Assembly: GCF_014490035.1 (NCBI RefSeq)
Contig: NZ_CP061008.1
Location: forward strand, 2,666,001-2,730,000
Direction: 5' to 3'
Source: Achromobacter xylosoxidans
Lineage (GTDB): Bacteria; Pseudomonadota; Gammaproteobacteria; Burkholderiales; Burkholderiaceae_B
Length of the DNA stretch: 64,000 nt
Under the pieces are notes generated by a model. That model saw nothing but the letters and a program-made list of their open reading frames with translations. It did not search any database and was not told the DNA's origin. How positions within the stretch are numbered: the stretch's first letter is position 1; the number at the start of each line of letters is the position of its first letter. The position numbers and the translations under genes are program-made. Positions 40,910 to 49,012 of the stretch are shown here, piece by piece.

Positions 40910-43200
40910 TGCTAGAGAAGCTCAATCCTGAACAACGCGCCGCAGTAACGTTAGAACCGCAGCACGCCCTGGTCCTGGCCGGGGCGGGCAGCGGCAAGAC
41001 CCGGGTGCTCACCACCCGCATGGCCTGGCTGATTCAAACCGGCCAGGCCTCGCCTTTTGGGCTGCTGGCGGTCACGTTCACCAACAAGGCGGCGCGCGAA
41101 ATGCTTGCGCGCATGTCGGCCATCCTGCCGATCGATACGCGCGGCCTGTGGATCGGCACCTTCCACGGTCTGTGCAACCGCATGCTGCGCGCGCATCACC
41201 GCGATGCCGGCCTGCCGCAAAGCTTCCAGATCCTGGACGTCACCGACCAGCTCGCGGCGATCAAGCGCCTGATGAAGGCCAACGGCGTCGACGACGAAAA
41301 GTATCCTCCCCGCGATGTGCAGCGCTTCATCAACGGCGCCAAGGAAGAGGGCCTGCGTCCCGCCGACGTGGAAGCCTATGACGCCCATCGCCGCCGCCTG
41401 ATCGAGATCTACCAGCTCTACGAGGCCCAGTGCCTGCGCGAGGGCGTGGTGGACTTCGCCGAGCTGCTGCTGCGCGCCTACGAACTGCTGTCGCGCAATG
41501 CGCCGGTGCGCGAGCACTATCAGCGCCGTTTCCGCCATATCCTGGTCGACGAGTTCCAGGACACCAACACGCTGCAGTACAAGTGGCTGCGCCTGTTGGC
41601 CGGCGGCGGCGCCGCGATCTTCGCGGTGGGCGACGACGACCAGTCGATTTATGCCTTCCGCGGCGCCAACGTCGGCAACATGGCCGACTTCGAGCGCGAC
41701 TATGCGCGCGGCACCGTGATCCGCCTGGAGCAGAACTACCGTTCCTTCGGCCACATCCTGGATTCGGCCAACGCGCTGATCGGCCACAACACCGGCCGCC
41801 TGGGCAAGAATCTCTGGACCGAGCAAGGCGACGGCGAGCCGGTGCGCGTCATCGAGCAGCCCTCCGACGGCATGGAAGCGCAGTGGATCGTGGACGAAAT
41901 CCGTTCGCTGATCCGCGAAGGCAGCCTGCGCCGCGAGATCGCCGTGCTCTACCGCAGCAACGCGCAGTCGCGCGTGCTGGAACACGCCATCTTTTCCGCC
42001 GGCATTCCCTATAAGGTGTACGGCGGTTTGCGCTTTTTCGAGCGCCAGGAAATCAAGCACGCGCTGGCCTACCTGCGCCTGATGGCCAACCCGCACGACG
42101 ACACCTCGTGGATGCGGGTCGTCAACTTTCCCACGCGCGGCATCGGCGCGCGCACGCTGGAGCAATTGGGCGACGCCGCGCGCGCGCACGACACCAGCCT
42201 GTACGCGGCCGTGGCCCTGGTGCCCGGCAAGGGCGGCTCCAACCTGGCGCAGTTCGCGCAACTCATCCATCGCCTGATCGAAGAGACCCGCGACCTGCCG
42301 CTGCCGGAAATGGTTGAGCATATGCTCGAGGCCAGCGGCCTGAACGCGCATTACAAGGCCGAACGCGAAGGCGCGGAGCGCCTGGAAAACCTGAGCGAAC
42401 TGGTCACCGCCGCGGCGGTGTTCGCGTCCGAGGAAAACTACGACGGCATGCCTGCCGGCGTGGTGCCCGAACAGGACACGGCCTCCACGCTGAACGCGGG
42501 CGTGGTCGACGCGCCGGTCGTGGCGTCCGACGGTCTGACCCCGCTGGCGGCATTCTTGTCGCACGCAGCGCTGGAAGCGGGCGACAACCAGGCCCAGCAA
42601 GGCCAGGACGCCGTCCAGCTCATGACCGTGCACGCCGCCAAGGGCTTGGAGTTCGACGCGGTTTTTATCACCGGCCTGGAAGAGGGGCTGTTCCCGCACG
42701 AGAACAGCGTCCTGGAAGCTTCCGGACTGGAAGAAGAGCGCCGCCTCATGTACGTGGCCATCACGCGCGCGCGCCAGCGTCTGTACATCAGCCTGGCGCA
42801 AAGCCGGATGCTGCACGGCCAGACGCGCTACGCGATGCGTTCGCGCTTCCTGGAAGAAATCCCCGAACAGCACCTGAAGTGGCTGTCGCCCAAGGCCGGC
42901 CTGGCCCAGGTCGGCGGCACGGGCGCTGGCTGGGGCGGCGGCAATCGCGGCGACGCTTTCGGCCGCAAGCCCACCAATACCATTGCGCCGCGTCAAGCCC
43001 GCAGCGTCACCACCGGCGTCACGGTGGGCGACAAGCAGTATCGTGTAGGTCAGGGCGTGCACCACGCGCGGTTCGGCGAGGGCACGATCATCGGCTTGAG
43101 CGGAGCAGGGCAGGACGCCCAGGCTGAAATCCAGTTCCGCGACGTGGGCGCCAAGACCTTGGCGCTGGGCATCGCCAAACTCGACATTGTTCAGGGTTGA
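40906..43200 (+). CDS. uvrD: UvrD/PcrA-type ATP-dependent DNA helicase
   Basis: A 764-aa superfamily 1A 3'-5' helicase for nucleotide-excision and mismatch repair. Walker A 'LAGAGSGKT' at residues 24-32, motif Ia 'AVTFTNKAAREM', Walker B 'ILVDEFQDTN', motif III 'FAVGDDDQSIYAFRGA', motif IV 'LEQNYRS', motif V 'MTVHAAKGLEFDAVFITGLEEGLFPH' and motif VI 'RRLMYVAITRAR'. The C-terminus ends in a Tudor-like fold ('HHARFGEGTIIGL') typical of UvrD/PcrA. It starts inside the desaturase stop (ATGA); a second ATG follows immediately at 40909. Confidence 0.95.
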   Translation: MMLEKLNPEQRAAVTLEPQHALVLAGAGSGKTRVLTTRMAWLIQTGQASPFGLLAVTFTNKAAREMLARMSAILPIDTRGLWIGTFHGLCNRMLRAHHRDAGLPQSFQILDVTDQLAAIKRLMKANGVDDEKYPPRDVQRFINGAKEEGLRPADVEAYDAHRRRLIEIYQLYEAQCLREGVVDFAELLLRAYELLSRNAPVREHYQRRFRHILVDEFQDTNTLQYKWLRLLAGGGAAIFAVGDDDQSIYAFRGANVGNMADFERDYARGTVIRLEQNYRSFGHILDSANALIGHNTGRLGKNLWTEQGDGEPVRVIEQPSDGMEAQWIVDEIRSLIREGSLRREIAVLYRSNAQSRVLEHAIFSAGIPYKVYGGLRFFERQEIKHALAYLRLMANPHDDTSWMRVVNFPTRGIGARTLEQLGDAARAHDTSLYAAVALVPGKGGSNLAQFAQLIHRLIEETRDLPLPEMVEHMLEASGLNAHYKAEREGAERLENLSELVTAAAVFASEENYDGMPAGVVPEQDTASTLNAGVVDAPVVASDGLTPLAAFLSHAALEAGDNQAQQGQDAVQLMTVHAAKGLEFDAVFITGLEEGLFPHENSVLEASGLEEERRLMYVAITRARQRLYISLAQSRMLHGQTRYAMRSRFLEEIPEQHLKWLSPKAGLAQVGGTGAGWGGGNRGDAFGRKPTNTIAPRQARSVTTGVTVGDKQYRVGQGVHHARFGEGTIIGLSGAGQDAQAEIQFRDVGAKTLALGIAKLDIVQG

Positions 43201-43205
43201 TACTC

Positions 43206-43511
43206 ATGGCCGACAACGATACTTCCAAAGCCGAGTTGGCGTCGCTGCGCGCCGAGGTCGATGAAATCGACCAGCAGATCATGCTGCTGCTGGGCGTGCG
43301 GTTCCGCTGCACGGACATGATCGGCGAGCTCAAGCGCGAGCTGGGCATGGACCTGGTGGATCCCAAGCGCGAGGAGCAGCAGGTCGCGCGCATCCGCCGC
43401 CTGGCGCAAGAGGCGGGCGTGCCGCCCGCGCTTGCCGAAACCATCCTGCGCGAAGTGATCGACACCGTGGTCGACCACCACACCCGCCTGCGCGAGCGCC
43501 CCTACTCGTAA
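43206..43511 (+). CDS. Chorismate mutase, AroQ class
   Basis: A 101-aa stand-alone all-helical mutase converting chorismate to prephenate (Phe/Tyr route), or possibly a PchB-like lyase. Seen: the first helix 'ELASLRAEVDEIDQQIMLLLGVRFRC' with the active-site Arg, 'IGELKRE' (Lys), 'DPKREEQQVARIRRL' (Asp-Arg-Glu segment) and 'EVIDTVVDHHTRLRE'. It starts 5 nt after the uvrD stop and is probably cotranscribed. ATG at 43206 chosen; a TTG three codons earlier overlaps uvrD. Confidence 0.88.
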   Translation: MADNDTSKAELASLRAEVDEIDQQIMLLLGVRFRCTDMIGELKRELGMDLVDPKREEQQVARIRRLAQEAGVPPALAETILREVIDTVVDHHTRLRERPYS

Positions 43512-43520
43512 TGCCAGGCC

Positions 43521-43564
43521 GGCGGCGCGCGGCAGCTTGCATCAGCGAGCCGCCGCGCGCCGCC
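43521..43564 (+). terminator. GC-rich hairpin after the chorismate mutase gene
   Basis: GGCGGCGCGCGGC (43521-43533) pairs with GCCGCGCGCCGCC (43552-43564), a 13-bp perfect stem with an 18-nt loop, followed by TCTTCCTTTCC. It lies between convergent genes; the T-run is poor. Confidence 0.5.
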
Positions 43565-43574
43565 TCTTCCTTTC

Positions 43575-44756
43575 CTACAAGACCCGCATGAACGCCAGCA
43601 AGGCGTCGATCTCGTCCGCGCTCAACGCAAGCGGCCGGATGTGTTCGGACTTGCGCGGCGCATAGGGGTCGGGCGGATCGCTGGGCTCGGGGTCGCGGCC
43701 CATGCCGGCGTTGTACATCCGCAGCAGGCCCTTCAGGTCGGGAAACAGGCCGTTGTGCATCCACGGTCCGGCGCGCGACACATTGCGCAGGCTGGGCGTG
43801 CGGAACTTGCCCAGATCGGCGGGATCGCGCGTCGCTTCGTAGCGTCCCAGATCCTGGTTGCGGCGGCCATAGAAGGACAGGCCGATGTTGTGGAACTGGT
43901 GGTCGGTCAGCATCGCGCCGCTGTGGCAGTTCATGCAGCGCGCCTGGGTGCGGAACAGGTGCATGCCGATCAGCTCGGCATCGTCCAGCGCGTCGGATTG
44001 CCCATCCAGGAATGTGTCGAAGCGCGTGGGCTCGGGCCGCAGCGTCGCGACATAGGCGGCCAGCGCGCGCGCCAGGCGGTCGGCATCCACTGGCGGCCGA
44101 GCGGCCGGCGCCGCGCCGAACGCCTGCAGGAACTGCGCCGGGTAGGCGTCGGCCGCCAGCAGCCGCGCCACGGCGCCGTCGGCATCATGGTTCATTTCGC
44201 GGGGATCGTGGATGGGGCCCAGCACCTGTTCCTTCAGGCTGGCGGCGCGTCCGTCCCAGAACAACCGGGGCGCGAACGGCGCCGCATACAGCGGCGTGGA
44301 GCGCCGCCTGCCCATCAGCTTGTCTTCGCCCACGGCCAGCGCCAGGCCGTCGGTGAAGGCGCGCTGCGGCAGATGACAGGAGGCGCAGGACACCTGCCCC
44401 TTGCGCGACAGCCGGGTATCGAAGAACAGCATCTGCCCCAGCGTCACCACCGCCGGACGCGCAACGTCTGCGGCAAGTTCTGCCTGGCCGGCATTGGCCG
44501 CGGTCCAGGCCAGGGGCGGACTGGAGGCCGGCGGCGCCGGCCCCCATTCGCGCCAGTCCACGCCAGGATCGATCGTGGGCGCAGGCCAGGTCGAGGGCGG
44601 CCCAGCGTAGTGGGGGCGCAGGCAGGCGGCGTTCCAGCCCGTGGACGTGCGGCAGGCGGTCTGATCGTCCCGGGCGTCTGCATCGGCGTGGGACGCGAAC
44701 GCCGCCAGCGCCAGCGCCGCGCCCAGGATCAGAAGCGGTAACCGACTTGCAGCCAT
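43575..44756 (-). CDS. Di-heme cytochrome c peroxidase / MauG-like protein
   Basis: A 393-aa periplasmic protein with a signal peptide (about 1-26) and two c-type heme sites, CASCH at 124-128 and CMNCH at 274-278. 'LGQMLFFDTRLSRKG' and 'GKFRTPSLRNVSRAGPWMHNGLFPDLKGLLRMYN' are hallmarks of the bacterial CcpA/MauG/MbnH superfamily. Members reduce H2O2 or oxidise protein side chains. The gene starts inside the end of the TonB receptor gene (28-nt overlap) and so belongs to the sigma-controlled iron-type uptake operon, an unusual place for such an enzyme. An extra 80-residue region before the first heme has two cysteines (35, 45). Confidence 0.88.
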   Translation of the reverse strand: MAASRLPLLILGAALALAAFASHADADARDDQTACRTSTGWNAACLRPHYAGPPSTWPAPTIDPGVDWREWGPAPPASSPPLAWTAANAGQAELAADVARPAVVTLGQMLFFDTRLSRKGQVSCASCHLPQRAFTDGLALAVGEDKLMGRRRSTPLYAAPFAPRLFWDGRAASLKEQVLGPIHDPREMNHDADGAVARLLAADAYPAQFLQAFGAAPAARPPVDADRLARALAAYVATLRPEPTRFDTFLDGQSDALDDAELIGMHLFRTQARCMNCHSGAMLTDHQFHNIGLSFYGRRNQDLGRYEATRDPADLGKFRTPSLRNVSRAGPWMHNGLFPDLKGLLRMYNAGMGRDPEPSDPPDPYAPRKSEHIRPLALSADEIDALLAFMRVL

Positions 44757-47362
44757 AGCTCCCGTCCCGTCTGATAGGTACTGCGGTTGGTCTTGACGTT
44801 CGGATTGCTGGCCGTCACGGCGGGCCTGCGGTCCAGCACGTTCAGGACTTCGACCGTGAATTCCAGGCTGCGCGCGAACGTGGGATTCCAGGAAAGCTTG
44901 GTGTCCCAGGTCCAATAGGACGGGATCTCGCCGGATTCGAAACGCTCCAGATAATCGGGCCGCGGACCCAGTCCCACGTAGATGGTGGCGTCGCGCTTGC
45001 TGCGCCAGTTCACCATGTTGCTCCAGGTCAGGCCTGTGCGCGGCCACGCGCCGGTCAGGCTGAGCGTGGCGATCTGCGGCTGGTAGAAGGAGCTTGGCGG
45101 CAGGTCGATGGCGCGCAGGCGCGAGCCGTTGTAGATCACGTATTCGTCGGGGTCGCGCGCGTCGCCGTTGTAGCCTTCGACCAGGTCCGCGTTGGTCTTG
45201 CGTTTCTGCCAGCTCCAGCTTGCCTGCATGTTCCAGCGCGTTTCGCCCAGGCGCCAGGGCTCCAGTGTGCGCAGCGACAGGCTGACGCCGTCGGTGGTGG
45301 ACAGGCCTTCGTTGGTGTAGCGGTAGCCGTCCTTTTCGGTGCCGGTCTTGGTCCACTGGTCGCGGCCGTTGCGGCGTACGTAGCTCAGCACGCCTTCCAT
45401 GCCGGCCATGCGCTGGCGCAGCGAGATCGCCCATTCGTCGTCATAGGGCATGCGCAGGCCCTTGTACTCCACGTAGTACTCCTTGCCGCCGTCCGCCACG
45501 GGGTTGCCGTTCTTGTCCAGCACCTGGCGCCGCAGGCGGCTTCTTTCCGCTTCAAGCGCGGTTTCCAGCACGCTGGAGCCGTAATAGCGCGACCATCCGG
45601 CGCTGAGCAGGGTGTCGCCCGATCCGAACATGTCCCAGTCCAGCCGCGTGCGCGGCGACACGTTGTTGCTGCCCAGGAAAGTTTCGCGGTCGTAACGCAG
45701 GCCGGCGTCCAAGGCCAGCCGTTCCCACTCGATGCGGTCCGACAGGTACAGGCTGGCCATGTCGTAGTTCACGTCCACGGTGCCGGGCAGGTAACGGACC
45801 TTGCTGTAGTCGCGATAGCTGCCATCGCGGTTATAGGCCCGCTGGTAGGAATGGCTTTCCTGGAAACGCTCGAAGTTCGCCTGGACCCGGTTCAGTTCGG
45901 CCCCCGCGTACGGAATGTGCGTGAACACGCCCGTCCGTACCGGATCCAGGTCGACGCGGCCCTTCAGGGTCCAGGTGTCCTGCCGCGTCTGCTCCTTGCC
46001 GAAGCCGCCGGCCGTGTACTGCGGCAGCCGGTAGGGGCGGAAGGTCACGAGTTCGTCGCCGATGGATTCGCGGTTGCTCAGCGACCGGTCCCAGCCCGCC
46101 TGCAATGCCAGGCGTCCCCCCTTGAAATAGTGATCCACGTTGGCGCCGACGCCGCGCGCCCCATGGTTGTTGTCCCAGCGCGTGTGCCGGAACAGGTCGC
46201 TGGCCAGGGTTTCGCTGCGGTCGCTGTACTTCAGCGTCAGGTCGGCCGTGGTATCGGCGCTGGCGCGCACGCTGAACTTGCCCAGGATGTTGTCGATCCG
46301 GTCGTTGTAGGCGTCCTGGCCCGGGGCCGGCTGCCCCTTGTCATCCACGCCCATGTTCCAGCGTGTGATGTCCGATTCGCGCCGCGACATGGCCAGCACC
46401 GCGCCCGATTTTTCATTGAAGGCCAGATCGCCCACGGCCGAATAGAAGCGCTTCTTCCATTCGGGCGAGTAACCCGGTTTGCCCTTGGCCCAATTGTTCT
46501 CTTCACCCTCGGCGACTTGCTGCCGCGTCATCTTGGAGGTGTTCCAGCGGTAGTCGAGGTTAAGGCGGTTTTCGCCCGAGAACCGGCGCAATCTCGCGTC
46601 CACCACGCCGCCGGTGAAGCCACCGTACTCGACCGGCACGAAGCTGTCGTGCACACGGACTTCCTCCAGCAGGCTCGTGTCCACGAAGTACGACTGCGGG
46701 TTGCTGGGCACGTTGCCGACCTGCAGGTTCAGATTCTTGCTGGCCGGATTCACGCGGTTGGTCGCGTCCATGCCGTCGAGCTGGAACAGGTTCTGGTAGG
46801 GGCTGGAGCCGTGGAAGGAAATGTCTTCCACGTTGAGTGAGCCGCGGTTCTGCGAACCGGCCGCGCCCGGATTGGTGCGCACCGCCGGATGCGTCGCCAC
46901 CAGCGTGCTGAGGTCGCGGTTGGAACTGGGCGTCTCGGCGATGTCCTCGCGGGTATAGATGCGCTCGCCGACCTGTTCGCCGTAGACCCGCACGGCGTCC
47001 AGGCGCAGGGCGGAAAACTGGTTGGTCTTGTCCACGTAGACGATGTAGCGTCCGGGGCCGTCCGCGCGTAGCGCCAGCCCGGACCCCGCCAGCAGGTGGT
47101 TCAGCGCGAGCAGCGGCGAATACTCTCCGTGCAGCGGCGGGGAGGTCTTGCCCGCTACCGCCGCCGGCGGAAACGAGATCTCCAGGCCGGCTTGCCGGCC
47201 CAACGCGAGCAAGGCGTCGCCCAGGGGTTGGGCCGGCAGGTCATAGGCAACGGGCGCGGCGGGCTGAGCAGGGGCCGGCGAGGCCGTGAGCAACGCGGCG
47301 GCGAGCAGCGCCGCCGTAGCGCCAGACCGGCGCGCGCGCCGGTTGAAGTGGAGAAACAGCAT
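44729..47362 (-). CDS. TonB-dependent transducer (FecA-type outer-membrane receptor with STN domain)
   Basis: An 877-aa outer-membrane receptor. Signal peptide 1-32; STN signalling domain about 38-110 ('YDLPAQPLGDALLALGRQAGLEISF'), which talks to a FecR protein; TonB box 'LDAVRVYG' at about 121-128; plug ('SLNVEDISFHGSSPYQNLFQLDG') and a beta-barrel ending in the usual terminal Phe ('LQVGYRF'). Placed after the sigma and FecR genes, it should sense and import its ligand and switch on its own operon. The ligand (siderophore, heme, metal complex) cannot be read. The start is the ATG at 47362; a TTG four codons earlier is possible. Confidence 0.93.
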   Translation of the reverse strand: MLFLHFNRRARRSGATAALLAAALLTASPAPAQPAAPVAYDLPAQPLGDALLALGRQAGLEISFPPAAVAGKTSPPLHGEYSPLLALNHLLAGSGLALRADGPGRYIVYVDKTNQFSALRLDAVRVYGEQVGERIYTREDIAETPSSNRDLSTLVATHPAVRTNPGAAGSQNRGSLNVEDISFHGSSPYQNLFQLDGMDATNRVNPASKNLNLQVGNVPSNPQSYFVDTSLLEEVRVHDSFVPVEYGGFTGGVVDARLRRFSGENRLNLDYRWNTSKMTRQQVAEGEENNWAKGKPGYSPEWKKRFYSAVGDLAFNEKSGAVLAMSRRESDITRWNMGVDDKGQPAPGQDAYNDRIDNILGKFSVRASADTTADLTLKYSDRSETLASDLFRHTRWDNNHGARGVGANVDHYFKGGRLALQAGWDRSLSNRESIGDELVTFRPYRLPQYTAGGFGKEQTRQDTWTLKGRVDLDPVRTGVFTHIPYAGAELNRVQANFERFQESHSYQRAYNRDGSYRDYSKVRYLPGTVDVNYDMASLYLSDRIEWERLALDAGLRYDRETFLGSNNVSPRTRLDWDMFGSGDTLLSAGWSRYYGSSVLETALEAERSRLRRQVLDKNGNPVADGGKEYYVEYKGLRMPYDDEWAISLRQRMAGMEGVLSYVRRNGRDQWTKTGTEKDGYRYTNEGLSTTDGVSLSLRTLEPWRLGETRWNMQASWSWQKRKTNADLVEGYNGDARDPDEYVIYNGSRLRAIDLPPSSFYQPQIATLSLTGAWPRTGLTWSNMVNWRSKRDATIYVGLGPRPDYLERFESGEIPSYWTWDTKLSWNPTFARSLEFTVEVLNVLDRRPAVTASNPNVKTNRSTYQTGRELWLQVGYRF

Positions 47363-47479
47363 GAATGCGTCCAAGCGGGTGTTGATGTCAGCCGTAGGAC
47401 GTGTGCAGGTACGGATTACCTCAGTGGATTGCCGATGAATAATTTATATCGATTCTCATTTACTGATTAGCAAACGGCT

Positions 47480-48397
47480 CTAACGCAAGATCAACAGGCC
47501 GGGCAGTTCGGTAATGCCGACCTTGGTCTGCGCCAGCAGCAGTTCCAGCGCACGTTTGGGATCGCCGATGCCGGCTGTGCCCGACACGTGCAAACGCCTG
47601 GCGGTGTCGCCCAGCACCAGGATGTGCTTGTCGCCATAGCGGGAGAGCCGCGCCGCAGCCTGGGGCAATGCGACATTGTTGAAAGCCAGCAGGCCCTGGC
47701 TCCAGTCCGGCGCCGGTTCCTGCGCGGTGGCGAGGCGGGCGATGCCCGTCGCCGACACGGCGGCTTCCTGGCCCGCGTCCAACACCAAGACGGCGTCACC
47801 CTGGCAGACCAGGCAATGGACTGCGACGCGATGTTCGTACACTGCCACGCGCGTGCCGTCGGCCTCGCGCGCCACGACATAGCGGGTGCCGAGCGCGGCT
47901 GCGGACGCGTCCGGCGTCACTACCGTGAAGTCCGGACCGCCGGGCGCGCGCGGCGCGGCCGCGAACAGCGCACGTCCGGCCAGGAGCCGTACTTCGCGCT
48001 TGCCTGGCGCGAAATCGATGGCGATGGCCGAGTCCGCGTCCAAGGTGGCGCTGGAGCCGTCGGGCAGGGCCACGCGGCGCACTTCGGCGCCGGTCGTGTA
48101 GTCCGCGCCGGGATGGGTGGCGCGCAGCAGTTGCCAGGCCGGCCAGGCCGCCAGCACGGCCAGCGCCGCCGCCGCGCCGCGCTTGCGCGTGCGCCGCGGC
48201 GCCAGCTTGCCGCGATCGATTTCGCCCATGCGCCGCCACAGGCGCGCCAGCCGTTCATAGGCGTCGGCGTGGCTGGCGTCGGCGCGGTACCAGGCTTCGA
48301 ACTCCGCCTGAGCTTGCGCATCCATGCCCTGGCCGCTGTGGCGCACGACCCAGCGTGACGCTTCTTCCTCGGCGCTGCCGGTCTTGGGGGCGGCCAT
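47480..48397 (-). CDS. FecR family anti-sigma factor / signal transducer
   Basis: A 305-aa inner-membrane protein. The cytoplasmic N-terminus (1-70, 'EASRWVVRHSGQGMDAQAQAEFEAWYRADASHADAYERL') binds the sigma factor; one membrane helix follows at about 73-90; the periplasmic FecR domain has 'TGAEVRRVALPDGSSATLDADSAIAI' and a C-terminal STN-like part ('FNNVALPQAAARLSRYG') that contacts the receptor. Two nucleotides separate it from the sigma gene, so the pair is cotranscribed. It would pass the receptor's signal to the sigma factor. Confidence 0.93.
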   Translation of the reverse strand: MAAPKTGSAEEEASRWVVRHSGQGMDAQAQAEFEAWYRADASHADAYERLARLWRRMGEIDRGKLAPRRTRKRGAAAALAVLAAWPAWQLLRATHPGADYTTGAEVRRVALPDGSSATLDADSAIAIDFAPGKREVRLLAGRALFAAAPRAPGGPDFTVVTPDASAAALGTRYVVAREADGTRVAVYEHRVAVHCLVCQGDAVLVLDAGQEAAVSATGIARLATAQEPAPDWSQGLLAFNNVALPQAAARLSRYGDKHILVLGDTARRLHVSGTAGIGDPKRALELLLAQTKVGITELPGLLILR

Positions 48398-48399
48398 GC

Positions 48400-48888
48400 T
48401 CAGGACGCCAGCGCCTGGTCGCAGGCCAGCAGGATACGCATCATGTGCTTTTCCACCGCGCTGACAGAAATCGCAAAACGCTCGGCAATGGCGCGGTAGC
48501 TCAGGCCCTCGTGCCGGTGCAGCACGAACACGTCAAGGCTGCGACGCGGCTGGGTCAGCAGCGCGGCTTCCAGCCTGCGCAGCATCTGCCGCGCGGCAGC
48601 CACGTCCAGGGTGTCGGGCTCGTGCAGGGTAGGGCGCGAAGCGGCGTAGTCGGCGGTGGCGATCTGTTCGCGGCTGCGGCGCCGGTGCCAGTCGGTAGCG
48701 ATATTGGCGGCCACGCGGAAGACGTAGGCGCGGTCGTTGTCGGGACGCGTCCTGTCCTTGAATTCCGCCAGTTTGATCCAGGTGTCCTGCGCGCAGTCCT
48801 GTGCGACGTCGCGCGAGCCGGTGCGCAGGGAGAGGAAACCCAGCACCTCTCGGTAATGGCGGAGAAATACTTCCGTGAGCGTAGACAT
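48400..48888 (-). CDS. ECF RNA polymerase sigma factor, FecI type
   Basis: A 162-aa extracytoplasmic-function sigma factor. Region 2 spans 'LRHYREVLGFLSLRTGSRDVAQDCAQDTWIKLAEF' to 'AYVFRVAANIATDWHRRR'; region 4 is 'LHRHEGLSYRAIAERFAISVSAVEKHMMRILLAC', with the SVSAVEKHM recognition helix typical of FecI proteins. First gene of the operon; a Fur-like box lies about 50-70 nt upstream, so iron starvation should induce it, as for fecI and related genes. Confidence 0.94.
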   Translation of the reverse strand: MSTLTEVFLRHYREVLGFLSLRTGSRDVAQDCAQDTWIKLAEFKDRTRPDNDRAYVFRVAANIATDWHRRRSREQIATADYAASRPTLHEPDTLDVAAARQMLRRLEAALLTQPRRSLDVFVLHRHEGLSYRAIAERFAISVSAVEKHMMRILLACDQALAS

Positions 48889-48936
48889 GTCGCCGGCGCC
48901 GGGCGCCAGATAGAGTCAAATTCGCGGCAGAGTATA

Positions 48937-48956
48937 AATGATAACGATTTCTATTT
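48937..48956 (-). promoter_or_regulatory. Fur-like box upstream of the FecI-type sigma gene
   Basis: AATGATAACGATTTCTATTT matches an imperfect run of the NATWAT hexamers that make up Fur sites (TGATAA-CGATTT-CTATTT), 49-68 nt before the sigma gene start. Iron control of the operon is inferred from this and from the family. Confidence 0.6.
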
Positions 48957-49012
48957 CTAGATAAGGAGGGCGTGAAGGAAGCGGCGGCGGGCAGGGCGCC
49001 CGCCGCAGGCCG

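Noticed and set aside
40951..43065. 704-codon open frame antisense to uvrD
   Set aside because: Same GC-driven artefact; all helicase motifs are in the plus-strand frame.
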